NCBI GenBank assembly: GCA_004322015.1 | Contig: SCQT01000131.1 | Coordinates: forward strand, 1-54,776 | Origin: Chitinophagaceae bacterium | GTDB lineage: Bacteria; Bacteroidota; Bacteroidia; Chitinophagales; Chitinophagaceae | Length of the DNA: 54,776 nucleotides | Direction: 5' to 3' | Shown: piece by piece, positions 1 to 9,272 of the stretch | How positions within the stretch are numbered: the stretch's first letter is position 1 | How the letters are laid out: each line of letters starts with the position of its first letter | Notes under the pieces: generated by a model | The model's input: only the letters and a program-made list of their open reading frames with translations | Databases searched by the model: none | Told to the model about the DNA's origin: nothing | Position numbers and translations under genes: made by a program

Positions 1-1
1 T

Positions 2-421
2 GTGTTTAATACGAATGCCGGCAAAGACAGCAGCATTACTTTTGATATCTCGCCCGACTCGGCCGCGAAAATGACCGGAAGTTTTCCTGATACCATTGTA
101 CTTAAAATGGATTCCACCGGTAAGATAGGATGGGATACCGGAGTTATTAAGCTGACGGATTTGCAACAGCAATTGCAAGATTCTTTGATCAATGTGTATC
201 TTAAAACAGGAGAATTACCCGTTACGCTGGATATTCAATACTTCGGAACGGTAACTATGGGTGTTCGTGGTGATGCGGATGACTTTATCAGGCAAGCGCA
301 AATAGTATTGAAAAATGTGATTTCGGTAAAGATATTCAATAAGCCCTTTAATTCCCTTGATCCGGCGGCACAAAAGAAGTTCCAAAAGCAGTATCCTGTT
401 TTGTTTCAGACTTATTATTAG
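2..421 (+). CDS. C-terminal part of an ExbD/TolR-like protein (5' end cut off)
   Basis: The reading frame is open to the left edge, so the GTG at position 2 is probably not the real start; 139 residues up to the TAA are visible. The fragment lacks the N-terminal membrane helix that would prove the family. What can be seen is a layout like the long Bacteroidota ExbD proteins: a beta-strand-rich core, a segment beginning VRGDADDFIRQAQIVLKNV, and a tail with LDPAAQKKFQKQYPVLF, comparable to the LPEDKQKEIRKEYP-type tail of those proteins. ExbD works with ExbB and TonB to energise outer-membrane receptors, which would suit the TonB receptors elsewhere in the window. It lies 123 bp upstream of dnaK on the same strand. 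The family call is tentative; a hypothetical protein is the fallback. Confidence 0.5.
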   Translation: MFNTNAGKDSSITFDISPDSAAKMTGSFPDTIVLKMDSTGKIGWDTGVIKLTDLQQQLQDSLINVYLKTGELPVTLDIQYFGTVTMGVRGDADDFIRQAQIVLKNVISVKIFNKPFNSLDPAAQKKFQKQYPVLFQTYY

Positions 422-544
422 ATGTCGTGAACAGTTATTTTCAGAAAACCTGCCAATATTGCATGACAACCTCCGTTGGCATAATGATTGGATACCTTCC
501 ACAGTCGAATTAAATCATCATAAAATAGGAGGAAACATATACTT

Positions 545-2461
545 ATGAGCAAGATTATAGGAATAGATTTAGGTACAACCAACTCCTGTGTAGCTGTTAT
601 GGAAGGGCAGGAGCCTGTGGTTATTCCCAACGATGAAGGCGCCCGCACGACCCCTTCTGTGGTGGCTTTTTTGAAAAACGGTGAACGCAAGGTAGGCGCT
701 CCCGCTAAACGTCAGGCTATTACCAATCCTGTCAATACCATTATGTCAGTGAAACGTTTTATGGGCCGCCGTTATGACGAAGTGTCCAACGAAATGCCCC
801 ACTGGAGTTATAAAGTGGTAAGAGGCGACAATAATACAGTTCGTATTGATATTGATGACCGCCAATACACTCCACAGGAAATCTCTGCGATGATATTGCA
901 GAAAATGAAAAAAACTGCCGAAGATTTTTTAGGTCAGACGGTTACTGAAGCGGTGATCACCGTGCCCGCATATTTTAATGATTCTCAGCGTCAGGCCACT
1001 AAGGAAGCCGGAGAAATTGCAGGACTGACAGTTCGCCGTATTATCAACGAACCTACAGCAGCCGCTTTAGCTTACGGGTTGGATAAAAAACACGTGGACA
1101 ACAAGGTGGCTGTATTCGATTTGGGGGGCGGCACTTTCGATATTTCCATCCTGGAGTTAGGAGATGGAGTTTTTGAAGTGAAGTCAACTAATGGTGACAC
1201 GCACTTAGGCGGTGATGATTTTGATAAAGTAGTGATGGACTGGCTGGCAGACGAATTCAAGAAAGATGAAGGTATTGATGTGCATAAAGATCCAATGGCA
1301 TGGCAGCGTTTGAAAGATGCTGCAGAAAAAGCGAAAATAGAATTATCTTCTTCCCAGGAGACGGAGATCAATCTGCCTTATATAACGGCGGTAGATGGTG
1401 TCCCTAAGCATTTAGTAAAAAAGCTGACACGGGCTAAGTTTGAACAGCTTTGCGATTCTTTGATAGAACGTACGCTGGAACCCTGCCGCAAGGCTTTGAA
1501 AGATGCCGGATACTCCACCTCTGATATCAATGAAGTGATTTTGGTAGGCGGTTCTACCCGTATCCCGAAAGTGCAGGAAGTAGTGGAAAAGTTCTTCGGA
1601 CGCAAGCCTCACAAAGGTGTAAATCCCGATGAAGTGGTAGCTATCGGTGCAGCTATTCAGGGCGGTGTGCTGACCGGAGACGTAAAAGATGTATTATTAC
1701 TGGATGTGACTCCGTTAAGCTTGGGTATAGAAACGCTGGGCGGTGTATTTACCAAGCTGATTGAAGCCAATACTACTATCCCGACCAAGAAATCGGAAAC
1801 ATTCTCTACGGCTGCCGATAGTCAACCGAGTGTGGAAATTAATGTGTTGCAGGGAGAACGCCCCATGGCTAAAGATAACCGGACTTTAGGGCGCTTTATC
1901 CTGGACGGTATTCCACCTGCCCCCCGCGGTGTACCTCAGATCGAGGTTATTTTTGATATTGATGCAAACGGGCTTATCCATGTAACAGCCAAAGATAAAG
2001 GAACCGGAAAGACGCAAAATATCCGTATTGAAGCCGGCAGCGGACTGACCAAAGACGAGATAGAAAAGATGAAAGCTGATGCAAAGGTCAACGAGGAAAC
2101 GGATAAGAAAGAACGCGAAAAAATTGAAAAGATCAATCAGGCAGACGGGCTGATATTCCAGACTGAAAAACAACTGAAGGAATATGGCGATAAGTTGCCT
2201 GCCAATAAAAAATCTGAAATCGAAGCTGCATTGAATAAACTGAAAGATGCTCATAAATCTCAGGATTTGTCCTCCATAGATGCGGCCATGGCAGACTTAA
2301 ACCAAAAATGGACCTCAGCTTCTGAGGATCTGTACAAGTCTGCGCAAGGCGCTCAGCAACCGGGTGGAAATGCTTCCAATGGTGATGCCGGCAATAATAG
2401 CCAGGGCGGTAGCGACGGGGGTGAACAGGTTACGGATGTGCCCTATGAGGAAGTAAAATAA
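545..2461 (+). CDS. dnaK: Chaperone DnaK (Hsp70)
   Basis: This is the ATP-dependent Hsp70 chaperone, which binds exposed hydrophobic segments of proteins in the cytoplasm with DnaJ and GrpE. The 638-residue length matches the family. The N-terminal nucleotide-binding domain starts [18 protein letters not shown], carries the phosphate-2 loop [14 protein letters not shown] near residue 195 and the adenosine motif [11 protein letters not shown] near 340; the substrate-binding domain follows, then a helical lid and a Gly/Asn-rich linker ending in the DVPYEEVK tail (EEVD-like). A strong AGGAGG sequence at about 529-534 precedes the ATG, which is unusual in this window where ribosome-binding sites are mostly absent. 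A hairpin terminator follows directly. Neither dnaJ nor grpE is adjacent. Confidence 0.98.
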   Translation: MSKIIGIDLGTTNSCVAVMEGQEPVVIPNDEGARTTPSVVAFLKNGERKVGAPAKRQAITNPVNTIMSVKRFMGRRYDEVSNEMPHWSYKVVRGDNNTVRIDIDDRQYTPQEISAMILQKMKKTAEDFLGQTVTEAVITVPAYFNDSQRQATKEAGEIAGLTVRRIINEPTAAALAYGLDKKHVDNKVAVFDLGGGTFDISILELGDGVFEVKSTNGDTHLGGDDFDKVVMDWLADEFKKDEGIDVHKDPMAWQRLKDAAEKAKIELSSSQETEINLPYITAVDGVPKHLVKKLTRAKFEQLCDSLIERTLEPCRKALKDAGYSTSDINEVILVGGSTRIPKVQEVVEKFFGRKPHKGVNPDEVVAIGAAIQGGVLTGDVKDVLLLDVTPLSLGIETLGGVFTKLIEANTTIPTKKSETFSTAADSQPSVEINVLQGERPMAKDNRTLGRFILDGIPPAPRGVPQIEVIFDIDANGLIHVTAKDKGTGKTQNIRIEAGSGLTKDEIEKMKADAKVNEETDKKEREKIEKINQADGLIFQTEKQLKEYGDKLPANKKSEIEAALNKLKDAHKSQDLSSIDAAMADLNQKWTSASEDLYKSAQGAQQPGGNASNGDAGNNSQGGSDGGEQVTDVPYEEVK

Positions 2462-2485
2462 AATGCCAGAAGTATAATATTTATC

Positions 2486-2516
2486 AAACCGGATGCGAAA
2501 GTATCCGGTTTTTTTT
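2486..2516 (+). terminator. Rho-independent terminator after dnaK
   Basis: A 9-bp perfect stem (AAACCGGAT / ATCCGGTTT) with an 8-nt loop is followed by a run of T, 24 bp after the dnaK stop codon. It separates dnaK from the promoter of malQ. Confidence 0.85.
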
Positions 2517-2535
2517 ATCCTGTTTTTAAAAATAG

Positions 2536-2569
2536 TTGTGTAAATAATACGCAAATTACCTTAATTTCG
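2536..2569 (+). promoter_or_regulatory. Bacteroidota-type promoter for malQ
   Basis: TTGTG at 2536-2540, a 21-bp spacer and TAATTTCG at 2562-2569 resemble the Bacteroidota -33/-7 consensus (TTTG and TAnnTTTG). The -7 box lies 28 bp before the malQ ATG, downstream of the dnaK terminator. Confidence 0.55.
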
Positions 2570-2597
2570 GGCAGGTAAAAGACTGACCATCCTGAAT

Positions 2598-5312
2598 ATG
2601 CACATATATTTTGAATTATCTTTTGATCCTCCCCCGGAAATTAAAGCAGAAGCGAAAGTATATTTGGCAATCAACGGTAATAAAAATGCCGGATGCGTAA
2701 ACCAGATGCTAAAAGTTGCTGCAAACCGGTGGTCTTTTGAAATGGAATTTCCCGGTAATCGTTCTTTCCCTTTGGAATATCATTATTTATGGCAGATAAA
2801 TGAACAGATAAAGATACCTGAAGAGAAAAGGCGCCGCGTAGTGAAGTGGATGAAGGGAATGCCGGAGATCCTTTATTTGGCAGATCAATGGAATCACCCT
2901 TCAGAGCCGCAGAATGCATTATTAAAAGCGCCCTTCACCAAAGCTTTTCTCCAGCGGAAACCACATAAAAAATTAAAAAGCAGGACCCCTTTTCCCCCGG
3001 CCTTTACACATCTGTTCAATGTGATGGCCCCGGGACTGGAACAAGGAAAATCTCTTTGTCTTTTAGGTAATAAGGATTCTCTGAATCATTGGGATATTCA
3101 ACACCCTGTGATCATGCAACAGGATGGAAATAAATGGTTTGCCGGGGTAAATTTTCAGAAAGAAGACAATGGGGTTGTGGAATATAAATATGGAGTTTAT
3201 GATACTGCTGCCGGGAATTTTTTATTTTATGAGGAAGGAGAGAACAGAAAATTTACTTTAAAACAGGAAGATCGGCCGTTCTTCGCTCTAATAACAGATA
3301 ATTTCTGCAGATTGACGAAGCACCGGTGGCGCGGAGGGGGGGTGTCCGTGCCTGTTTTCAGTCTGCGAAGTAAAGAAAGCATGGGAATAGGAGAATTTTC
3401 CGATATAAAATTACTGGTGGACTGGGCTGAAAGGACCGGATTGAGGATAATACAGATATTACCGGTGAATGATACCTCAGCTACAAAGACCTGGCGTGAT
3501 TCTTATCCCTATGCCGCTATTTCGGCTTTTGCCTTAAATCCCGTGTATATTAATTTGAGGAAGACAGGTACATTTCCTGCGGACCACCCTTTTGAGAAAA
3601 AATATAATAAAACAAAGGAACACTTAAATTTCTTACCGGAAATTGACTACGAATCTGTGCTGAGTTTTAAATGGGAATATTTAAAAGCCCTTTATAAGAT
3701 TTTCAGGAAAAGTTTTTGGGAGGATAAAAGATTTAAAAGTTTTTTTGAACAAAATAAAAGATGGCTGTTGCCCTATGCTGTTTTTTGCTGTCTGCGTGAT
3801 AGATCCGGCACAACTGATTACTCACAATTTGCTGAGTTAAGCATATTTGATGAAGAGAAAGTGAATGGTTTTGCTTCTCCAAAACAACCGTGGTTCGACC
3901 AAATCGCTATTCATTATTTTGTACAGTTTCATTTGCATCTTCAATTGGACGATGCGGTAAGATATGCTCATAAAAAAGGGGTTGCTTTAAAAGGTGATAT
4001 TCCTATCGGCATATACAGGTATAGTGCAGATGCCTGGATGAATCCGGGGCAATTTTTCCTGAATATGCAGGCGGGGGCCCCTCCTGATGGCTTTGCAATG
4101 AAAGGACAGAACTGGAGATTCCCTGCGTATAATTGGGAAAAGATGGAATCCGAGGGATTTGAGTGGTGGAAAAACAGGCTTCAGCATCTTTCATTGTATT
4201 TTGATGCCATGCGTTTTGACCATATTTTAGGCTTTTTCAGGATATGGCAAATACCTTCAGATGAGATAGAAGGCATTATGGGGCACTTTTATCCTTCCAA
4301 ACCGTTAAGTATTCACGAATTCAGGGAGAGAGGCATATCATTTAATGAATCCCGCTTCTGTAAACCTATGATCACTTCTCATTTATTGGATGAATATTTC
4401 AATCATGATGCTTTGGAAGTGAAGCAGATTTTTTTTGAAGAGGAGGATAAAGGACATTATAAACTAAGAGCTAAGTTTAATACACAGAGGGAAATTGATA
4501 ATTTTTTCAGGGAAAAAGAAAAGGAAGAACACCCCCTGCCAGGATATTGGAAGCAGGGACTTTTCGATTTAATATCTAATGTCTTATTTTTCCATGCCGG
4601 TATAGAAGGGACGCTGTTTCATCCACGATTTGGCATGATGGAAACACCTTCATTTTTAAATCTTCCGGAAGAACAGCAGCAAAGGCTTCGTAGCCTGCAT
4701 GATGATTATTTTTATCATCGTCATGAAAAGCTATGGCAGGAGGAAGCGTTGAGAAAATTACCTTCCCTGAAGGGAAGTACAGATATGCTTGTTTGTGGCG
4801 AGGATCTGGGCATGATGCCGCACAGTGTTCCCGAAACTATGCAATTCCTTGGTTTGTTGAGTCTGGAGGTACAGAGGATGCCGAAACAATGGGGTAGGGA
4901 ATTCATGAATATGAAAGAAGTTCCTTATTTATCAGTAGTTACTACGGGTACTCATGATATGAATACCCTTCGAAGCTGGTGGGAAGAAGACAGGGGTAAA
5001 ACACAACGATTTTATAATGAAATTATGTTACATCACGGTACTGCTCCTTATTTTTGTGAACCATGGGTAGTCAAAGAGATCATGATGCAGCATTTCCAGT
5101 CAAATGCCATGTTGGCCATCATACCTCTTCAGGATTTAATTGGGATGTCGGGAGCTATACGCCGTGAGAATCCCCATGATGAACGGATCAATATCCCGGC
5201 AAATCCGGAACATTACTGGCGATACAGGATGCACATCACGCTGGAACAATTGCTGTCGAATAATGAGCTGAACGAAACCATTAAGGGAATGATCGCTTCC
5301 TCAAACAGATAG
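2598..5312 (+). CDS. malQ: 4-alpha-glucanotransferase (GH77 amylomaltase) with two N-terminal starch-binding-like domains
   Basis: The enzyme moves alpha-1,4-glucan segments between maltooligosaccharides in the cytoplasm, in glycogen or maltodextrin turnover. The protein has 904 residues, longer than the roughly 500-700 residues of simple amylomaltases, because it starts with two CBM20-like modules (about 1-120 and 130-240; the second contains SLCLLGNKDSLNHWD). The GH77 barrel follows, starting near VPVFSLRSKESMGIGEFSD. Expected catalytic residues are present: nucleophile Asp541 in FDAMRFDHILGF, acid/base Glu735 in VCGEDLGMMP and Asp787 in TGTHDMNTLRSWW. This layout matches plant DPE2-type and Bacteroidota enzymes. 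It has its own promoter and is followed after 34 bp by the dipeptide epimerase, possibly co-transcribed but functionally unrelated. Confidence 0.95.
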   Translation: MHIYFELSFDPPPEIKAEAKVYLAINGNKNAGCVNQMLKVAANRWSFEMEFPGNRSFPLEYHYLWQINEQIKIPEEKRRRVVKWMKGMPEILYLADQWNHPSEPQNALLKAPFTKAFLQRKPHKKLKSRTPFPPAFTHLFNVMAPGLEQGKSLCLLGNKDSLNHWDIQHPVIMQQDGNKWFAGVNFQKEDNGVVEYKYGVYDTAAGNFLFYEEGENRKFTLKQEDRPFFALITDNFCRLTKHRWRGGGVSVPVFSLRSKESMGIGEFSDIKLLVDWAERTGLRIIQILPVNDTSATKTWRDSYPYAAISAFALNPVYINLRKTGTFPADHPFEKKYNKTKEHLNFLPEIDYESVLSFKWEYLKALYKIFRKSFWEDKRFKSFFEQNKRWLLPYAVFCCLRDRSGTTDYSQFAELSIFDEEKVNGFASPKQPWFDQIAIHYFVQFHLHLQLDDAVRYAHKKGVALKGDIPIGIYRYSADAWMNPGQFFLNMQAGAPPDGFAMKGQNWRFPAYNWEKMESEGFEWWKNRLQHLSLYFDAMRFDHILGFFRIWQIPSDEIEGIMGHFYPSKPLSIHEFRERGISFNESRFCKPMITSHLLDEYFNHDALEVKQIFFEEEDKGHYKLRAKFNTQREIDNFFREKEKEEHPLPGYWKQGLFDLISNVLFFHAGIEGTLFHPRFGMMETPSFLNLPEEQQQRLRSLHDDYFYHRHEKLWQEEALRKLPSLKGSTDMLVCGEDLGMMPHSVPETMQFLGLLSLEVQRMPKQWGREFMNMKEVPYLSVVTTGTHDMNTLRSWWEEDRGKTQRFYNEIMLHHGTAPYFCEPWVVKEIMMQHFQSNAMLAIIPLQDLIGMSGAIRRENPHDERINIPANPEHYWRYRMHITLEQLLSNNELNETIKGMIASSNR

Positions 5313-5346
5313 ATGAGTGAATAAAAAATTGTACATTTGAAATTAT

Positions 5347-6363
5347 ATGGATTTAACATTATATCCTTTCGAGCTTCCATTCCGTCATCCGTTTACAATT
5401 TCAAGGAAGTCAAAAAGCACACAACCTTTATTGGTTGTCAAATTGCAAGAGGAAGGATTATACGGACTTGGCGAAACGGCTGATAATAGTTATTACCGGA
5501 TGACAATTCCGCGCCTGACCGGAGATATTGAAAGAGTGGAGCCCATTTTGAAAGAATACGCTTTGCAGGAACCCGAGCAATTTTGGTCTGATTTACATAC
5601 ACATCTTCAGCATAATATGTTTGCATTATGCGCACTGGATATGGCGGGGTGGGATCTGTATGCAAAAAAGCAAAATAAAAAGTTATATGAAGTCTGGGGC
5701 CTGGATATTTCTCATAATCCGATGACTGATTATACAATTGGCATTGATACAATAGAAAACATGGTAACAAAACTAAAGGAGTTTCCTTGGCCTATTTATA
5801 AAATAAAGCTGGGAACCAAAGAAGATGTAGCCATTATTCAGGCTCTGAGAAAATATACCGACTCGATCTTTCGTGTAGATGCCAATTGTGCATGGAGATC
5901 GGATGAAGCTATAGAAAATTCAAAAATACTGGCCGATTTGAATGTAGAGTTTATCGAGCAACCTCTGCCGGCTGAGGACCTGGAAGGAATAAAAAAAGTG
6001 TATAAATATTCTGCGCTGCCGATTATTGCGGATGAAAGTTGTATCATGGAAGAAGATGTAACACAATGTGAAGGTCATTTCCATGGTATTAATATTAAAC
6101 TCACCAAATGCGGAGGAATTACCCCCGCGCTCCGGATGATAGCTCGGGCAAAGCAGTTAAACCTGAAAGTAATGACCGGCAGTATGAATGAAAGTACGGT
6201 AGGCACTTCCGCTGTGGCGCACTTGCTTCCCTATTTGGACTATGTGGACATGGACGGGCCGCTTTTGCTGGCAGAAGATACTGCCGAAGGAGTGACCTTC
6301 GATCATGGCAAAGTAATTTATGCAGACGGGCCCGGCACAGGAGCGATACTGAAAGAAAGATAA
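5347..6363 (+). CDS. Dipeptide epimerase (L-Ala-D/L-Glu epimerase type, enolase superfamily)
   Basis: The enzyme racemises the second residue of dipeptides by 1,1-proton transfer, classically L-Ala-D-Glu from murein recycling. The 338-residue protein shows the muconate-lactonising-enzyme subgroup layout: an N-terminal capping domain, then a barrel with the KxK motif (Lys152 and Lys154 in YKIKLG), metal ligands Asp178 (RVDANCAW), Glu204 (EQPLP) and Asp229 (ADESC), and the opposite catalytic Lys251 (NIKLTKCGG). The DxD motif Asp301-Met-Asp303, which in this family binds the dipeptide amino group, is present, supporting a dipeptide substrate over muconate or succinylbenzoate. Bacteroidota members differ in dipeptide specificity, so the exact substrate cannot be fixed from sequence. 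No other murein-recycling gene is nearby. Confidence 0.85.
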   Translation: MDLTLYPFELPFRHPFTISRKSKSTQPLLVVKLQEEGLYGLGETADNSYYRMTIPRLTGDIERVEPILKEYALQEPEQFWSDLHTHLQHNMFALCALDMAGWDLYAKKQNKKLYEVWGLDISHNPMTDYTIGIDTIENMVTKLKEFPWPIYKIKLGTKEDVAIIQALRKYTDSIFRVDANCAWRSDEAIENSKILADLNVEFIEQPLPAEDLEGIKKVYKYSALPIIADESCIMEEDVTQCEGHFHGINIKLTKCGGITPALRMIARAKQLNLKVMTGSMNESTVGTSAVAHLLPYLDYVDMDGPLLLAEDTAEGVTFDHGKVIYADGPGTGAILKER

Positions 6364-6454
6364 AGATACAGGATTTTTTTGACTCATTGATGATGTGACT
6401 ACTATTTAATTAGTTTATAATTCATCCTTTTTATAACTTTTAAAAATTATCATA

Positions 6455-6748
6455 ATGAGTACAAGTAAAGCGGCACAGTTAAAAGGCTTTTTTAAGCGGA
6501 ATGGTTATTATCGTATTCCTGACGAAAAAATGAGGGAGCAATTAAAAGCCGGATATAAGAAAGGCTATGAAGTCCGTTTGGTGGCCATGGATTACAAGGA
6601 GTATCTGTCTATCCGTAAGCTGTTAAAAGAATTGGGGTATTCCCCCGGAAAGGCCTATGCCAAAGGTAATCGCAGGATTGTCCCTTTATACGGCAGGGAC
6701 AATTATAAAGATTTCAAAGAGCTGATGACTAAAACGAAGATGGCATGA
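6455..6748 (+). CDS. Small basic protein of unknown function
   Basis: I do not recognise a family for this 97-residue protein. It is rich in Lys, Arg and Tyr, has no signal peptide or membrane segment, and looks like a compact alpha/beta fold with the repeated theme of KKGYEVRLVAMDYKEY and IRKLLKELGYSPGKAY. The second half reads like the end of a small regulatory or nucleic-acid-binding domain (GNRRIVPLYGRDNYKDF), but this is only an impression from composition. Codon use matches the neighbours and the frame is clean, so it is probably a real gene. It is separated from the epimerase by 91 bp and runs towards the Nudix gene, which is on the other strand. Confidence 0.7.
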   Translation: MSTSKAAQLKGFFKRNGYYRIPDEKMREQLKAGYKKGYEVRLVAMDYKEYLSIRKLLKELGYSPGKAYAKGNRRIVPLYGRDNYKDFKELMTKTKMA

Positions 6749-6879
6749 GGAAATGGCGGACTTTGTCTTTCTATGTCTGGAGGTGATTTTTCCAAGGCTT
6801 ATCTGATCACCCATCTGCCAATATGGGATTTTCATGGCGCTCTATATTGAATTGGTTATTCAGGCAACATGAGTAGTTC

Positions 6880-7506
6880 CTATATTCTATATCCGGCAGA
6901 TTCAAATACTGTTTTCAGGTTAGGGTAGGAATAACGCATATATTTTGAAATATTTTCGGGCTTTATCCATTGAATATCTAAAATATCTTCTTCAATCTGG
7001 GGAATAGTTAATTCCGTTCCGCTGAATTGCATTTTATACCAATGAGTTTGTTTCATAATTTCTTTTTCAAACAGGCGATAGGCGTGCCAGGTGTCTGTCA
7101 GCCTACTTTCAATATGAATGTGATGAAGACCCGTTTCCTCTTTCACTTCCCTTATGGCAGTCATTTCAGGTGTTTCATTGGCATCCATTTTCCCTTTGGG
7201 CAGGTCCCATTTTCCCCGCCGGAACATTAATAATACTTCTCCTCTCTCATTCACTATCAATCCGCCTGCAGCCTGGCAATGTTCATAATGCCTCATTAGT
7301 TCCGATAGAATGGATTCCGGATGAGAACTTTGCCATACATATCCGTGTATGGCATTGTCTTCCAAAGTGTGGAGTAAAGCGTCCATATTTTTTGTATCCG
7401 GTTCCTGCATCAGTATCAGTTGTTCGCTGCCGATTTGCAAGCGGATATTTTCGGTAACCTGGTCGCAAATAATAACCGGTTTTTCATGTATAAAAATATT
7501 GTGCAT
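6880..7506 (-). CDS. Nudix hydrolase
   Basis: This is a Nudix pyrophosphohydrolase of unknown substrate (nucleoside diphosphate derivatives in general). The Nudix box is intact: G-x5-E-x7-REVKEETG, starting at GKMDANETPE and preceded by RRGKWDLPKG. The N-terminal part of about 60 residues before the Nudix fold is an extra domain that I cannot assign. I prefer the ATG at 7506 (208 residues, MHNIFIHEKP) to the in-frame GTG at 7533, because it leaves 48 bp to the divergent pyrE start for two promoters, whereas the GTG leaves only 21 bp. Divergence from pyrE suggests a nucleotide-metabolism context but does not prove it. Confidence 0.88.
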   Translation of the reverse strand: MHNIFIHEKPVIICDQVTENIRLQIGSEQLILMQEPDTKNMDALLHTLEDNAIHGYVWQSSHPESILSELMRHYEHCQAAGGLIVNERGEVLLMFRRGKWDLPKGKMDANETPEMTAIREVKEETGLHHIHIESRLTDTWHAYRLFEKEIMKQTHWYKMQFSGTELTIPQIEEDILDIQWIKPENISKYMRYSYPNLKTVFESAGYRI

Positions 7507-7554
7507 CACAAAGGTGTTATTGTGCTTTTCCACTTTTTCACGTAGGTTTGCTGC

Positions 7555-8193
7555 ATGATAAGCAGAGAAAAATCCATTGCGGAAAAACTTTTACAAATTA
7601 ACGCCATCCGGTTGAATTTACAAACTCCTTTTCAATGGGCATCCGGATGGAAATCTCCGGTCTATTGCGATAACAGGCGTATTTTGTCGTTTCCCCATGT
7701 GAGGGATTTTGTGAAATCTGAAATGAGTAATGTCGTATTTGAAGCTTTCCCCGATGCGGAACTGATAGCCGGTGTGGCAACGGGAGGAATCGCGATGGGA
7801 GTATTAGTGGCAGATCAAATCAAGCTGCCTTTCGTATATGTGCGTGCTAAAGCCAAAGGTCACGGATTGGAAAACCGTATCGAAGGCTCATTGGAGAAAG
7901 GGAAAAAAACGGTCGTGATAGAGGATTTAATTTCCACAGGAGGAAGTAGCTTAGACGCCTGTGCTGCTCTGAAAGAGGCAGGGATGGAAATTGTCGGATT
8001 GGTTTCCATTTTTAACTATGAATTTCCGATAGCCGCGAAGGCTTTTGAAGAAGCGCATATACCTGTGAAATCATTGAGTAATTATAATGCCATGATCTCA
8101 TTAGCCTCTGAACGTGGCATGGTTTCCAGTGATCAATTAATATCTTTAAATGCATGGAGGGAAGCGCCGGAGAGGTGGGGACTGAATAAATAG
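7555..8193 (+). CDS. pyrE: Orotate phosphoribosyltransferase
   Basis: The enzyme joins orotate and PRPP to give OMP in de novo pyrimidine synthesis in the cytoplasm. The protein has 212 residues, as expected. The PRPP-binding signature VVIEDLISTGGSS begins at Val120, with Glu123-Asp124 as the acidic pair. Upstream, PFQWASGWKSPVYCDNRR is the typical OPRTase N-terminal orotate and PRPP region, and RAKAKGHGLENRIEG is the flexible catalytic loop. The ATG at 7555 opens directly next to the divergent Nudix gene. No other pyr gene is in the window. Confidence 0.95.
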   Translation: MISREKSIAEKLLQINAIRLNLQTPFQWASGWKSPVYCDNRRILSFPHVRDFVKSEMSNVVFEAFPDAELIAGVATGGIAMGVLVADQIKLPFVYVRAKAKGHGLENRIEGSLEKGKKTVVIEDLISTGGSSLDACAALKEAGMEIVGLVSIFNYEFPIAAKAFEEAHIPVKSLSNYNAMISLASERGMVSSDQLISLNAWREAPERWGLNK

Positions 8194-8248
8194 CGGCGGC
8201 AGGAAGCAGTGGGCAACAGCAGATCGGATAAATTTATACTCGCGTTAA

Positions 8249-8279
8249 CTTTAGTTTTATTGGATAAGTTGTAAATTTG
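8249..8279 (+). promoter_or_regulatory. Promoter before the HMA protein
   Basis: TAAATTTG at 8272-8279 is a good Bacteroidota -7 box, 32 bp upstream of the ATG at 8312; a weak CTTTAG at 8249-8254 could serve as -33 box with a 17-bp spacer. Confidence 0.5.
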
Positions 8280-8311
8280 GATAAATTGATTTCAGACAAA
8301 AGACATTATGT

Positions 8312-8695
8312 ATGAAAAAAATAATCTTTTTATTAGTAGCAATTATCTTTTCTTTCACATGCTGTCATAGTTATGCTCAATCTAATAACGGTATTGCCAC
8401 TATCAGGATCAAAACAAGCGTGCAGTGTACCATGTGCAGGAAACGTATCACGGATTATTTCCGGAGAGAGCCGGGAGTCCTGCATGTAGATGTCAATTAT
8501 TATAACAAGGTTGTGACTGTCAGGTATATGCCGGGCCAGATCCCTGCTTCTTATATCCTGACAGATATAGCTAATTTAGGCTACGATGCCGATACAGTAA
8601 AAGCCAACCCTGATTTTTACAAGTTATTGCCCAAATGCTGCCAAAAGGGGGGTGGTATGGAAATGATGAGGAAGATGGGGATCAGGGATTATTAG
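8312..8695 (+). CDS. Exported heavy-metal-associated (HMA) domain protein
   Basis: The protein of 127 residues starts with a signal peptide (MKKIIFLLVAIIFSFTCCHS, probable cleavage after YAQ), so it acts in the periplasm. Residues about 30-100 form one HMA ferredoxin-like domain with the metal-binding Cys-x-x-Cys in SVQCTMCRKR, where MxCxxC is replaced by VQCTMC, and the usual GVLHVDVNYYNKVVTVRY and LGYDAD strands. The C-terminus has a Cys-Cys pair (LPKCCQKGGGMEMM) and several Met, which could add soft-metal ligands. Copper or another soft metal is the likely cargo. It stands alone, without an adjacent P-type ATPase. An 8-bp-period repeat tract follows the stop codon. Confidence 0.82.
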   Translation: MKKIIFLLVAIIFSFTCCHSYAQSNNGIATIRIKTSVQCTMCRKRITDYFRREPGVLHVDVNYYNKVVTVRYMPGQIPASYILTDIANLGYDADTVKANPDFYKLLPKCCQKGGGMEMMRKMGIRDY

Positions 8696-8701
8696 TCCTA
8701 T

Positions 8702-8757
8702 TGTTCGATTGTTTTATTGTTTCACTGTTTGATTGTTGGGTTGTTAGATCGTTTGAT
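8702..8757 (+). repeat. 8-bp-period degenerate tandem repeat, seven units
   Basis: Seven consecutive 8-bp units run in perfect phase: TGTTCGAT, TGTTTTAT, TGTTTCAC, TGTTTGAT, TGTTGGGT, TGTTAGAT, CGTTTGAT. The reverse complement (ATCAAAC-type units) matches the tract in front of tsaD at 52205-52268. The tract fills most of the gap between the HMA gene and the GNAT gene. Confidence 0.85.
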
Positions 8758-8799
8758 AATATAATAATTTCTTTGCTGGTCAAAAACTGTCATTGCCAC

Positions 8800-9267
8800 A
8801 TGAGCGTTCATATCCGATATGCGGAAGAAACAGATGCTTCCATTCTCGCGGGTTTTCAATTGAAAATGGCTGAAGAAACAGAAGGATTGGAGTTAGAAGA
8901 AGAAGTGGTAGCGGATGGAGTTATACAGCTTATACGCGACCGCAACAAAGGTTTTTATCTGGTGGCTGAGAATGATAACGGTGATGTGGCCGGGTGCCTG
9001 ATTATAACCTACGAATGGAGCGACTGGCGCAACGGATGGATATGGTGGATTGGCAGCTTATATGTGGAAATATCTTATCGCAGGCAGGGTATTTTTCGCC
9101 TATTGTTAAATAAAGTGATCGAATTAGGCGCACAGCATGAAGTGAAGGCATTAAGATTATATGTGGATAAAGAGAACGAGTTTGCCCAGAATGTATATTT
9201 GCGAAATGGATTCAAATACTCCAACTATGCCCTCTTTGAATATGCTGAACTGCGGATAAAAGTCTAA
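8800..9267 (+). CDS. GNAT-family N-acetyltransferase
   Basis: This is a probable acetyl-CoA-dependent N-acetyltransferase with unknown acceptor. I chose the ATG at 8800 (155 residues) over an earlier in-frame start at 8635, because the earlier one would overlap the HMA gene and translate the repeat tract, and the GNAT fold begins at SVHIRYAEETDASILAGFQ. The acetyl-CoA loop is seen as SLYVEISYRRQGIFRLLL (the R/Q-x-x-G-x-G/A motif is the degenerate RRQGIF), followed by ALRLYVDKENEFAQNVYLRNGF, the standard last helix and strand. The start of the acetoacetyl-CoA synthetase gene lies only 5 bp after its stop, so the two are probably co-transcribed. Confidence 0.88.
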   Translation: MSVHIRYAEETDASILAGFQLKMAEETEGLELEEEVVADGVIQLIRDRNKGFYLVAENDNGDVAGCLIITYEWSDWRNGWIWWIGSLYVEISYRRQGIFRLLLNKVIELGAQHEVKALRLYVDKENEFAQNVYLRNGFKYSNYALFEYAELRIKV

Positions 9268-9272
9268 ATTAG

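Noticed and set aside
8635-8799. Longer N-terminus for the GNAT protein
   Set aside because: The extension overlaps the HMA gene and translates the 8-bp repeat tract; the GNAT fold starts at the ATG at 8800.
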